Positions 1-6,389 of a stretch of DNA of 6,806 bases are shown piece by piece. The stretch comes from Oleispira sp963933055. Lineage in GTDB: Bacteria > Pseudomonadota > Gammaproteobacteria > Pseudomonadales > Oceanobacteraceae. Position 1 is the first letter of the stretch; each line of letters starts with the position of its first letter. Location of the stretch: positions 1 to 6,806 of the forward strand of contig CAWVSY010000093.1 of the NCBI GenBank assembly GCA_963933055.1. The letters are read 5' to 3'. The notes below the pieces were generated by a model. The model searched no databases. It worked only from the letters and a program-made list of their open reading frames with translations, and had not been told where the DNA came from. A program made the position numbers and the translations under genes.

Positions 1-46
1 TAATAATACAAAAAAACGATTACCAACCGACCAGCGAATAATAGAT

Positions 47-379
47 TCAATCATTACTTGAACTCCCATTATTGCTGGCTGGCATAGTTGACGATATTAT
101 TTCATTGATAACAAAGTCACCATTTACAAGGTTGAATCTGAACTCTAATGACATGGTTTCTTCTAAGGCTGACATATCTATATTTTCATCCACCAAAAAA
201 TTCAGTGTCGCAGCAGGTCGATTCCATTTTTCAACAGGGCCTCGTGAAATATTGAGCATGCGATGACCTACCATAATACTGTTAATAACACCCTCAACCT
301 TGCCCGAGTTATCGGAACTTTCACACTCATTCAAAAAACAGGCTTGGGGGGCGAAGTTCAAAAGTACCGACAAGGCCAA
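47..379 (-). CDS. CusF-like small protein lacking the metal ligands; start uncertain, possibly a truncated gene
   Basis: Residues about 28-97 read as a CusF-type copper/silver-binding OB fold (periplasmic metallochaperone or efflux-pump C-terminal domain). The family pattern is G-V-I-x-x-I, then I-x-[H]-x-P-[IV], then N-[W]-P-x-[M]-T-[M]-x-F, then an acidic linker and a final beta strand. Against E. coli CusF the core aligns without gaps, but the four ligands H36, W44, M47 and M49 correspond here to R46, R54, A57 and L59. A hydrophobic N-terminal stretch (LALSVLLNFAPQA) resembles a signal-peptide core, but no charged n-region is present. The only in-frame start is TTG at 379, with no clear ribosome binding site, and there is no in-frame ATG or GTG before the tRNA 38 bp upstream. 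An ATG at 416-414 would reach this frame only with a 1-base change in the A5 run at 386-390. The family call rests on recalled alignment. The gene may be a decayed or truncated copy, or a repurposed domain; metal binding is not expected. Confidence 0.5.
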   Translation of the reverse strand: MALSVLLNFAPQACFLNECESSDNSGKVEGVINSIMVGHRMLNISRGPVEKWNRPAATLNFLVDENIDMSALEETMSLEFRFNLVNGDFVINEIISSTMPASNNGSSSND

Positions 380-417
380 GTCGTTAAAAACCCACTGGTA
401 AGTGATTGCTAACCATA

Positions 418-494
418 CCGCCCTTAGCTCAGTTGGATAGAGTGTCGGCCTCCGAAGCCGAAGGTCGCAAGTTCGATTCTTGCAGGGCGGGCCA
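418..494 (+). tRNA. tRNA-Arg, anticodon CCG
   Basis: A full cloverleaf can be drawn. The acceptor stem is 418-424 paired with 484-490. The D stem is 427-430 with 440-443, closing on a G-U pair. The anticodon stem is 445-449 with 457-461, and the loop 450-456 carries CCG at 452-454, which reads the Arg codon CGG. The T stem is 467-471 with 479-483 around loop TTCGATT, followed by discriminator G491 and an encoded CCA at 492-494. The arginine identity bases A20 and C35 are present. The first acceptor pair is C-G rather than the commoner G-C. The gene converges on hsdR with 32 bp between them. tRNA genes often mark island boundaries, but no integrase or duplicated tRNA 3' end is visible. Confidence 0.97.
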
Positions 495-526
495 ATTATA
501 CAAGATACACGTCTGGTTATTCGGCC

Positions 527-3500
527 CTAAGCCTCCTGGTATTTCTTAAAATTCTCAGCCTGGGCAAACACTTCTTTATACACCTCATCACGATCAACCG
601 GCGGATAGCCGTGTTTTGCCAGTAGCATGATTAAATCTACCTTCATGGTCGATTTAATATCGTCGCGGTTATTCCAATCGGCGTATTGGGTAACGCCATC
701 GACTTTCTCTTTCACCGCTTGTGCCAGTTCAATCAACTTATCTTCTGCAAAAGTGAAATCGTATTTCTTGGCGAGAGTAGCCAATATGTCGTAGAAAGCT
801 TTTTCTTCAAAATCGATGCCCATGTCTTCATGCGCACCATATTCTTTGCGCACCATCGCCATTAAATCCATCATGCCATCAACGGCTTCTTCATGAACTT
901 TATGAGTAAAGGCATTATCTTCTTTGCGCTCGTTATACTTCTCGACCAACGATTGCAGCTGCTTAGAAAAATCGACGCCTTTTATGCGATTGGTTTTTTT
1001 CAGCTCACCAATGGCTTGCTGTAATAATTTTTGCAGTAATTTTACTTTGGTATTGGGCAACTTAATTTTGTCGATTTTATCCAGATAATCATCATCAAAC
1101 AGATCAATGCTACCGCCTTCTTCTTCGCCCATTTTGAAGATCTCTTCTACACCCTCACTCTTCAAAGCTTCGCTCAACATGCGCTGCACTTGCGCATTCA
1201 TTTGAGCGGTATCAGGGGCATTGCCTTTAGTGAGTTTGTAGATAATGGAACGCACGGCTAAATACAGGTGAATGTAATCACGGTGCTTTTGCGTAAGTTG
1301 GTCGGTGCCACAACAAATATCGTAAGCGGCTTTTAAGCGTTTGGTAATATCCATAAAACGCTTTTGCACTTTCTCGGTCATCATCGCGTAATCGGCAGCG
1401 TGCTTTAAGCACTCTAAACGGGCAACAGGGTCATTACTGAAGTAATTTACTGCATCAAACTTATAAAATAACTGAGCCAACAAATCTAAATTATTTTTAA
1501 CTTCCACTACCGACGCTTGCACATCTTCAAAATCGGTTTGTGCGGTTTTCGAATAATGCGCCATCGCTTCGTTCATGGCTTTTTTAATGCCGATGTAATC
1601 GACCACCAAGCCTTTATTCTTTCCTTTAAACTTGCGGTTAACGCGACTAATGGTTTGAATTAAGTTGTGTTTAGAAATTGGCTTATCAATATAAATAGTA
1701 TCTAAAAACGGCACATCAAAACCCGTTAGCCACATATCCACCACAATGGCGATTTTGAAATTGCTCTTCGCCTGCTTAAACTGTTTATCCAGCTCTTTAC
1801 GGTGCTCTTTGGTGCCTAATAAATCCCACAGTTCTTTTTCATCGTCTTTATTGCGGGTCATCACCAAGCATACTCGCGCACTGGGCTGAACTTCCTTCTG
1901 TTCTTTTTCCGAAAGGGTATCACCGTCGATACAGGTTTTTTCTTCAAACCACTGCGGGCGCAATGTTTTTAATTCTTGATAAAACAACCAAGCAACAGGA
2001 CGAGCGCTGGAAACAAACATCGCCTTACCCGCAATGGTTGCGCCTTCTTCAATGCGAGCTTCATAATGCTTAACAAAGTCGGCAGCCAATGCACTAATAC
2101 GATCAGGGTCGCCCAATATTTTGCCCATATTGGTCATGGCTTTTTTACTGTCTTCTATCTGGTGCTCGTTCGCGCCATCTTCTTCGCACTGTTTATAATA
2201 GTCTTCAATCTCTTTCAGTTTATCACTGTCGAGGGTTACTTTAGCGGCGCGGCCTTCGTATACCAACGGAACAGTGATTTCGTCTTTCACCGATTCAGTC
2301 ATGGTGTAGCTGTCGACCACTTCACCAAACACATCCAGCGTGGCATCCACAGGGGTTCCGGTGAAACCCACATAGGTCGCATTGGGTAATGAATCGTGCA
2401 GGTATTTAGCAAAACCGTAAGTCACTTTGGCCGTGCCTGTGTCTTCATCGATTTTAACTTTTTGGTCCAGATTAATCTGGCTGCGGTGCGCTTCGTCGCT
2501 AATACAAATCACGTTGCAGCGATCGGTTAACAGCTCGATGTCTTCGGTAAATTTATGAATGGTGGTTAAGAAAACTCCGCCACTCTTGCGACCTTGAATT
2601 TTTTTGCGTAAGTCGGCTCGGCTCTCAACTTTTTGTACAATTTGATCGCCGATATAATTTTTAGCGTTTTCAAATTGCTCACTTAACTGACCGTCTAAAT
2701 CGGTGCGGTCGGTAATTAAAACAATAGTAGGGCTGGCAAAATGCACGCTCTTCATTAACAGGCGTGATAAAAACTGCATGGTAAAACTTTTACCACAACC
2801 CGTTGCACCAAAATAGGTTCCGCCCTTTCCGTCTCTTAAAGAATCGTCTCGTAAAGAAGCATCGCCGCCACTGCCGGCGGGTAACTTTTGGTGCAGCTTG
2901 ATGTTTTCGTACAACTTGGTCGCCGCGTAATACTGCGGATAACGACAAATGATTTTTACTTCTTGATGGGTTTTATCGGGAAAATAAATAAAGTGACGCA
3001 TCACTTCACGCAAACGACGCGAATCAAACAACCCTTGCAACATGGCATGTAATGAATCGATGCCGTCTTTTTCGATCGACTCATCACCCGTGACTTTGCG
3101 CCAGCCGTAATAAAATTCATACGGGGCAAACAAGGTACCCATTTTATTATTCACGCCATCGCTAATCACACAAAAAGCATTAAAGACAAACAACTGAGGA
3201 ATCGCGCGTTTATAGCGAGTCGCTAATTGAATGTATGCTTCGTGCAGCGTCGCTTCTTCGCGAATGGCGCTTTTAAATTCAAACACCACCAGCGGCAAAC
3301 CGTTCACATACAATATGCCATCGGGAATTCGAAGTTCAGGATCATCGGTCTTGGGGCTATCAATTTCTAACTGATTCACCAACTTATAAATATTGGCGGT
3401 GCAATCGGCATGAACAGAATATTGATGTTGTTTTAAGGTTTGCTCACCTGGGCCTAATACATCCAGGTCGTCAGGCATTCGCATACTGGCAAGGTCAGAA

Positions 3501-3832
3501 TAATCCACCAGCTGAATATAAATATCCTTTTGTTTGGCATCTTCGCGCTTTAATAAAAAGCCATCACTCAGCCACTTACAAAAGGTCTTATTACTGTCGT
3601 ACAAATCACTGGCAGGCAAAGCTTGAAGCTTACGCACCACGGTTTCAATTTCATTCTCCGTAATGCCCTGCGCTTGATACTGCTTACGCAAAAAGGTTTT
3701 TAAATCGTCCACAATCAACACATCGGTGGGCGCACGTTGAATATCAGCGCCCAATACATGCGGGTAGCCTTGCTGACCCAGCAAACTGATAATGGCGCTT
3801 TCTAAAACCGCTTCGGTAAATTTACCTGTCAT
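527..3832 (-). CDS. hsdR: Type I restriction enzyme, R (restriction/translocation) subunit
   Basis: The 1101-residue product is the motor and nuclease subunit of a type I restriction-modification complex (R2M2S1), which translocates unmodified DNA using ATP and cleaves it at a distance. The N-terminal PD-(D/E)xK nuclease shows D171, E185 and K187 (PDG...EFK), followed by a QLATRY segment at 202-207. Superfamily 2 helicase motifs follow in order: Walker A GATGCGKS 342-349, motif Ia near 371-381, DEAH 446-449, TGTP 491-494, motif IV near 604-620, motif V DMWLTGFDVP 699-708, and motif VI QTISRVNR 726-733. The helical C-terminus resembles the DUF3387-type HsdR tail that contacts HsdM. Length is normal and no frameshift is seen. 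The ATG at 3832 gives the typical HsdR opening (FTEAVLESAI); AAAGGA lies about 12 nt upstream, a rather long spacing. A small repeated insert (SLRDDSLRD, 327-334) precedes Walker A. No hsdM or hsdS lies in the window, so activity depends on partners elsewhere. Confidence 0.97.
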   Translation of the reverse strand: MTGKFTEAVLESAIISLLGQQGYPHVLGADIQRAPTDVLIVDDLKTFLRKQYQAQGITENEIETVVRKLQALPASDLYDSNKTFCKWLSDGFLLKREDAKQKDIYIQLVDYSDLASMRMPDDLDVLGPGEQTLKQHQYSVHADCTANIYKLVNQLEIDSPKTDDPELRIPDGILYVNGLPLVVFEFKSAIREEATLHEAYIQLATRYKRAIPQLFVFNAFCVISDGVNNKMGTLFAPYEFYYGWRKVTGDESIEKDGIDSLHAMLQGLFDSRRLREVMRHFIYFPDKTHQEVKIICRYPQYYAATKLYENIKLHQKLPAGSGGDASLRDDSLRDGKGGTYFGATGCGKSFTMQFLSRLLMKSVHFASPTIVLITDRTDLDGQLSEQFENAKNYIGDQIVQKVESRADLRKKIQGRKSGGVFLTTIHKFTEDIELLTDRCNVICISDEAHRSQINLDQKVKIDEDTGTAKVTYGFAKYLHDSLPNATYVGFTGTPVDATLDVFGEVVDSYTMTESVKDEITVPLVYEGRAAKVTLDSDKLKEIEDYYKQCEEDGANEHQIEDSKKAMTNMGKILGDPDRISALAADFVKHYEARIEEGATIAGKAMFVSSARPVAWLFYQELKTLRPQWFEEKTCIDGDTLSEKEQKEVQPSARVCLVMTRNKDDEKELWDLLGTKEHRKELDKQFKQAKSNFKIAIVVDMWLTGFDVPFLDTIYIDKPISKHNLIQTISRVNRKFKGKNKGLVVDYIGIKKAMNEAMAHYSKTAQTDFEDVQASVVEVKNNLDLLAQLFYKFDAVNYFSNDPVARLECLKHAADYAMMTEKVQKRFMDITKRLKAAYDICCGTDQLTQKHRDYIHLYLAVRSIIYKLTKGNAPDTAQMNAQVQRMLSEALKSEGVEEIFKMGEEEGGSIDLFDDDYLDKIDKIKLPNTKVKLLQKLLQQAIGELKKTNRIKGVDFSKQLQSLVEKYNERKEDNAFTHKVHEEAVDGMMDLMAMVRKEYGAHEDMGIDFEEKAFYDILATLAKKYDFTFAEDKLIELAQAVKEKVDGVTQYADWNNRDDIKSTMKVDLIMLLAKHGYPPVDRDEVYKEVFAQAENFKKYQEA

Positions 3833-3903
3833 GAGGGTGGTACGTCCTTTTACTGCGTATTCTTGTTTATAAGCCCTGTATTCTGGGGCCTTATTTCATG
3901 GGC

Positions 3904-3918
3904 TTTCAGGGCAACTAT
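3904..3918. repeat. 15-bp dispersed repeat copy upstream of hsdR
   Basis: TTTCAGGGCAACTAT occurs here and again, identically and in the same orientation, at 6334-6348. A related form lies at 6390-6402. The two exact copies flank hipBA and the COG2865-like gene fragment, so they may mark a rearrangement; see the findings. Confidence 0.75.
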
Positions 3919-3936
3919 TAGAGCAAATATTAGAGC
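3916..3936. repeat. Two-copy 12-bp tandem repeat
   Basis: TATTAGAGC occurs at 3916-3924 and 3928-3936, giving a 12-bp period. It abuts the dispersed 15-mer in the intergenic region between hsdR and hipB. No function is evident. Confidence 0.6.
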
Positions 3937-3947
3937 TACTATTTCAA

Positions 3948-3974
3948 ATTGTAATAGTGCAAGGTAATTGACAA
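3948..3974 (-). promoter_or_regulatory. Weak candidate hsdR promoter
   Basis: Read on the minus strand, TTGTCA (3974-3969) and TACAAT (3953-3948) lie 15 bp apart, about 115 bp upstream of the hsdR ATG. The spacing is short for sigma70, and hsdR could instead be read from a distant operon promoter, so this is only the best match seen. The intervening leader contains GCCCTG (3873-3878) and its complement CAGGGC (3907-3912), which could pair in the transcript. Confidence 0.2.
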
Positions 3975-4032
3975 GTTTGAAAATATACCAGCTTTGCACG
4001 CCTTTCTCTAATAAGTACGCTTACCTTATACT

Positions 4033-4053
4033 TAATAGATACATGTGTATCCA
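4033..4053 (+). promoter_or_regulatory. hipBA operator-like site O1
   Basis: TAATAGATAC-N4-GTATCCA, with the inverted half-sites GATAC and GTATC at 4038-4051 (centre ATGT). It lies where the -35 region of the hipBA promoter would be. The matching site O2 is 41 bp downstream centre to centre, close to four helical turns. Binding by the adjacent HipB-like protein is inferred from the family habit of autorepression. The half-sites differ from the E. coli HipB operator TATCC-N8-GGATA, although both contain TATCC. Confidence 0.65.
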
Positions 4054-4071
4054 AAAGGTCGATTTTTACAC

Positions 4072-4077
4072 TATAAT
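4072..4077 (+). promoter_or_regulatory. hipBA promoter -10 element
   Basis: A perfect TATAAT sits 30 bp upstream of the hipB ATG, between the two operator-like sites and overlapping the start of O2. The -35 position (about 4049-4054, ATCCAA) is a poor match and lies inside O1. A transcript would start near 4084, inside O2, leaving a leader of roughly 20 nt. A repressor on O1 and O2 would cover the whole promoter. Confidence 0.65.
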
Positions 4078-4094
4078 AGATACTACTGTATCCA
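4074..4094 (+). promoter_or_regulatory. hipBA operator-like site O2
   Basis: TAATAGATAC-N4-GTATCCA again, with half-sites at 4079-4092 (centre TACT). Seventeen of the 21 positions are fixed between O1 and O2 outside the central four bases. It covers the predicted transcription start of hipBA. Confidence 0.65.
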
Positions 4095-4106
4095 TTAGGG
4101 TTGAGT

Positions 4107-4397
4107 ATGAAATTTTCACTTTTAGATGACACCGATGTTAGCCAAGCGTTTGCAGCTCACCTTCGTGGTTTACGAGAGCACGCTAAGCTATCGCGAGAGG
4201 CACTTGCTCAGCGCAGTTGTGTGCCTGCGCCTACTATCAAAAAATTTGAACTCACAGGGCAAATTTCATTACGCCAGTTACTGCTATTATGGCAGTCACT
4301 TGACTCACTCGATAGGCTTTATCAGCTAACTCAAGTAAGCACAGACCGCTCTGCTTTGCCTACCAGCATAGAAGAGGTTCTTAAAGATGAGTTTTAA
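4107..4397 (+). CDS. hipB: HipB-type antitoxin, XRE-family transcriptional regulator
   Basis: The 96-residue DNA-binding antitoxin would neutralise the HipA kinase encoded next to it and repress their shared promoter. Residues about 10-63 form a Cro/C1-type (XRE) helix-turn-helix; the recognition region reads SREALAQRSCVPAPTIKKFE, followed by LRQLLLLWQSL, the usual fourth and fifth helices. ATG 4107 is chosen over the in-frame TTG at 4101, because AGGG at 4097-4100 is spaced 6 nt from the ATG but touches the TTG. The gene overlaps hipA by 11 bp, typical of translational coupling in hipBA operons. The two palindromes just upstream are the likely binding sites. Assignment as HipB rests on the HTH fold plus position before hipA, since HipB sequences diverge widely. 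Confidence 0.88.
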   Translation: MKFSLLDDTDVSQAFAAHLRGLREHAKLSREALAQRSCVPAPTIKKFELTGQISLRQLLLLWQSLDSLDRLYQLTQVSTDRSALPTSIEEVLKDEF

Positions 4398-5745
4398 ACC
4401 AATTCAAAAGCTCAATGTGCAACGAACGCTTACAACGGGTGAGACTGTGCCAGTGGGCGTATTAGCTCAAAACCGCCAAGGCGTATTCTTTCAGTACCTT
4501 GATGAATACATTCGTCAATTTGGAAATTTATCCCCATTTACTTTGCACGCTAATACGCAAGTTCAAGCAGCGCCTAAACAGCCCCACCAAGGTGTGCATG
4601 GCGTATTTGGTGATTGTTTGCCTGATGGCTGGGGCTTGCTGCTGCAAGACAGGGTATTTCGCCAACACGGCATTTTACCTGCGCAAGTAACAGCAATGGA
4701 TCGATTAGCCTTTGTTGGTCATCAAGGCATGGGAGGGTTGTCTTTTACCCCCGTATCCGCATTTTCACCTGAGCAAACTCACAATATTGATATAGCAACA
4801 CTTGGGCTAGAAGCACAAACCTTGTTTGATCAGTCCATTCTTGATTATAAAGGGCCTGAAGAATTGGAGGGTAAAACCCAGCAAGTATTAGCAGCGTTGG
4901 TCGCTGTGGGGAGCTCGGGTGGGGCAAGACCTAAAGCACAAATCTACATGCCTGCTGGTGATGCGCAGCAATGTCGAACGCATGCCCAGCCTGGCGATGA
5001 AGCATGGTTAGTTAAATTTACGTCGAAGAACTTGGCACTAGGCCATGAAGAAGGCTTATGTGAAGCTGTGTATTTACAAATGGCTGAACAAGCAAAGTGC
5101 CAGCCACCGGCTTGGCAATTAATTGCTGCGCCACCAAGCAGTGATGCCAAGGCCTGGCTAGCAGTTAAGCGTTTTGATTATTTACCTAATGAACAAGGAT
5201 TACCGGCACATAAAGCCGATGGTAAACAACACACAGGGCGTTTGCATATGCACAGTGCCTGTGGCTTGTTAGATGACGACTTTCGAAGCCCTAGTTTAGA
5301 CTATAGCGACCTTATTAAAGCCAGTCGTCAGTTGTGTAAGTCTCCTGCGGCAGGGCAACTTCAGTTTCGTCGCGCTGTCTTTAATTTATTGGCAGCAAAC
5401 CAAGATGACCACAGTAAAAACTGGGGCTTTTTGCAAGGCGATGACGGTAACTGGCAACTCGCCCCCTTTTACGACGTTACCTTTAGCCCTCATCCCTTTA
5501 ATGAGCATGCAACAGCCTTTGCAGGATATGGAAAAGCGCCCCCACTCAAAGTAATGCAAACGCTGGCTGCGAGTGCAGGCTTTGCCAATTGGAAAGAAGC
5601 ACAGCAATGTATCCAAGAAGTCGTTGAAGCGATTGATAACTTTTCAACTCTGGCAATACAACAAGCGGTTAGTAAAACAACGGTATTAGCCATTGCAGAG
5701 ACACTCACCCAGCGAAAAAAAGAGAACGCAGCGCTACTTATCTAG
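4387..5745 (+). CDS. hipA: HipA-family toxin, serine/threonine kinase
   Basis: The 452-residue product is a HipA-type kinase (E. coli HipA, 440 residues, phosphorylates GltX and induces growth arrest and persistence). The N-terminal subdomain has the family block FGDCLPDGWG (74-83) and LAFVGHQGMGGLSF (107-120). The Gly-rich loop GSSGGARPK (175-183) places S176 opposite the E. coli autophosphorylation site S150. K210 in WLVKF fits the ATP-binding lysine. GRLHMHSACGLL (284-295) is a HipA_C block. NQDDHSKN (338-345) supplies catalytic D340 and metal-binding N345, and FYD (361-363) supplies D363, matching E. coli D309, N314 and D332. All key residues are intact, so an active kinase is predicted; its substrate cannot be told from sequence. 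GAAGAGG at 4371-4377 is a good ribosome binding site inside hipB. The cassette is antiparallel to its neighbours, as expected for an inserted module. Confidence 0.95.
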   Translation: MSFKPIQKLNVQRTLTTGETVPVGVLAQNRQGVFFQYLDEYIRQFGNLSPFTLHANTQVQAAPKQPHQGVHGVFGDCLPDGWGLLLQDRVFRQHGILPAQVTAMDRLAFVGHQGMGGLSFTPVSAFSPEQTHNIDIATLGLEAQTLFDQSILDYKGPEELEGKTQQVLAALVAVGSSGGARPKAQIYMPAGDAQQCRTHAQPGDEAWLVKFTSKNLALGHEEGLCEAVYLQMAEQAKCQPPAWQLIAAPPSSDAKAWLAVKRFDYLPNEQGLPAHKADGKQHTGRLHMHSACGLLDDDFRSPSLDYSDLIKASRQLCKSPAAGQLQFRRAVFNLLAANQDDHSKNWGFLQGDDGNWQLAPFYDVTFSPHPFNEHATAFAGYGKAPPLKVMQTLAASAGFANWKEAQQCIQEVVEAIDNFSTLAIQQAVSKTTVLAIAETLTQRKKENAALLI

Positions 5746-5756
5746 GGCTGCTAAGG

Positions 5757-5804
5757 TAGCTGTCCGGCTTGTCTGTTAGAGATGTCGGATAGTTCGATTC
5801 AATT
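5757..5804. repeat. Degenerate dispersed repeat, copy C
   Basis: TGTCCGG (5761-5767) and GATAGTTCGATTCAATT (5788-5804) recur in the same order and orientation at 6401-6407 and 6416-6432, with 12 bp more between them here. The copy lies just after hipA. Together with copies A and B it brackets the COG2865-like gene fragment. Confidence 0.7.
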
Positions 5805-5825
5805 ATGATGTCGTCGACATCATAA
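5803..5825. terminator. Perfect hairpin between converging hipA and the gene fragment
   Basis: TTATGATGTC (5803-5812) and GACATCATAA (5816-5825) pair perfectly around a 3-nt loop. It sits 58 bp after the hipA stop and 21 bp from the stop of the converging minus-strand frame, a good place for a bidirectional terminator. The stem is AT-rich and only a short ATCTTTT follows on the plus strand, so terminator function is uncertain. A protein-binding palindrome is the alternative. Confidence 0.4.
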
Positions 5826-6206
5826 ATCTTTTGGTTATAAATAATTTAACTAATTGGTTTATTCAAGGTATAAGCTTGCCTAGGGTCATTTGGTGTTTTA
5901 GGGAAAGCAATACGGAGCTCACCATCTTTCACCATTTGAGCTAAATGATGACCTCTAAGAGTTTCACTATTTCTGTTCATTAATTCAGCCAAACAGCCAA
6001 TTGTAATGAAATGGCCTAGTGTTAAATGTCTAACCACCTCTTTCATTATTTCCGGTGAGAGCCTTCTCTTTGTCCTAGGTCTTTCAGCCATAGCCTGTAA
6101 ACTTTCCAAATATTCTGGCGACAAAGATTCTAAACTATCAACAAAGTTCAAGGCATGGGTTTTAGTAACCAGTCTACCTTCGCTATCTCGTTGACAACCT
6201 AGATTC

Positions 6207-6269
6207 ACATCCACTATCTGGGAGCTCAAATCCGCTATCTGGGAGCTCGAGTCCGTTATCTGGGAGCTC
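6207..6269. repeat. 21-bp minisatellite, three full copies
   Basis: Units at 6207-6227, 6228-6248 and 6249-6269 each contain TATCTGGGAGCTC and differ at only a few bases; a decayed fourth unit follows at 6270-6290. The period is exactly seven codons, so copy-number change keeps the minus-strand frame, which reads SSQI-T/A/V-D repeats. A slippage-prone coding repeat is the simplest explanation. Confidence 0.9.
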
Positions 6270-6333
6270 TCACTGATAATCGTAGAGCTTGATTCCAGTA
6301 CAGGCGAATCAAATACATCCTCCGGCCCAGGGA

Positions 6334-6373
6334 TTTCAGGGCAACTATCCGGAATGACCGAATTGTTCGATTT
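6334..6373. repeat. Degenerate dispersed repeat, copy A
   Basis: CAGGGCAACTATCCGGA (6337-6353) followed 19 bp after its TATCCGG by GTTCGATTT (6365-6373). The same layout recurs exactly 55 bp downstream in copy B. The first 15 bp (6334-6348) are identical to 3904-3918 upstream of hsdR. Confidence 0.75.
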
Positions 6374-6389
6374 CAGTGTTTATAGGCCT

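Larger units (their letters stand above)
5846..6379 (-). pseudogene. 3' remnant of a COG2865/AlbA_2-like (RecG-related ATP-binding) gene with heptapeptide repeat
   Basis: The open frame runs from just after a stop (6380-6382) to the stop at 5846-5848 and has no ATG; the first usable start is TTG at 6229, without a ribosome binding site. The C-terminal part resembles the winged-helix end of COG2865 (Schlafen AlbA_2) ATP-binding regulators: a helix-turn-helix-like stretch (GHFITIGCLAELMNRNSETLR) leading to the hallmark FPKTPNDPRQAYTL. Before it lies a Ser/Asp-rich segment with three SSQIxD heptads encoded by a 21-bp tandem repeat. Upstream of 6379 a related reading (EFPDSCP) continues in another frame and stops at 6345-6347, suggesting a frameshift. 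The catalytic AlbA_2 part is absent; the HigA-like gene and hairpin repeats occupy that side. From recollection, genes of this type occur within type I restriction operons, which fits hsdR downstream. The family call is moderate; broken status is well supported by the lack of a start. Confidence 0.55.

Noticed and set aside
470..479. AGTTCGATTC in the tRNA T-arm also occurs at 5791-5800 and 6419-6428, suggesting att sites
   Set aside because: The match is limited to the T-loop consensus; neither flank continues the tRNA 3' end, and no integrase gene is present. It is most likely coincidence.
495..526. Rho-independent terminator between hsdR and the tRNA
   Set aside because: No stable GC-rich stem with a T-tract is visible on either strand in these 32 bp.
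1976..2389. 137-residue open frame on the plus strand inside hsdR
   Set aside because: It is antisense to the strongly supported helicase region, has no recognisable family or ribosome binding site, and its length is expected by chance opposite coding sequence.
4101..4106. TTG start for hipB two codons upstream of the chosen ATG
   Set aside because: The AGGG motif would directly touch this codon, whereas its 6-nt spacing to ATG 4107 is suitable for initiation.
3944..4132. 62-residue minus-strand frame between hsdR and hipB
   Set aside because: It runs across the hipBA promoter, both operator-like sites and the start of hipB, and its composition is not protein-like.
6207..6290. Possible CRISPR array
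   Set aside because: The units are directly adjacent without unique spacers, the period is 21 bp, and they are in frame with a coding sequence.
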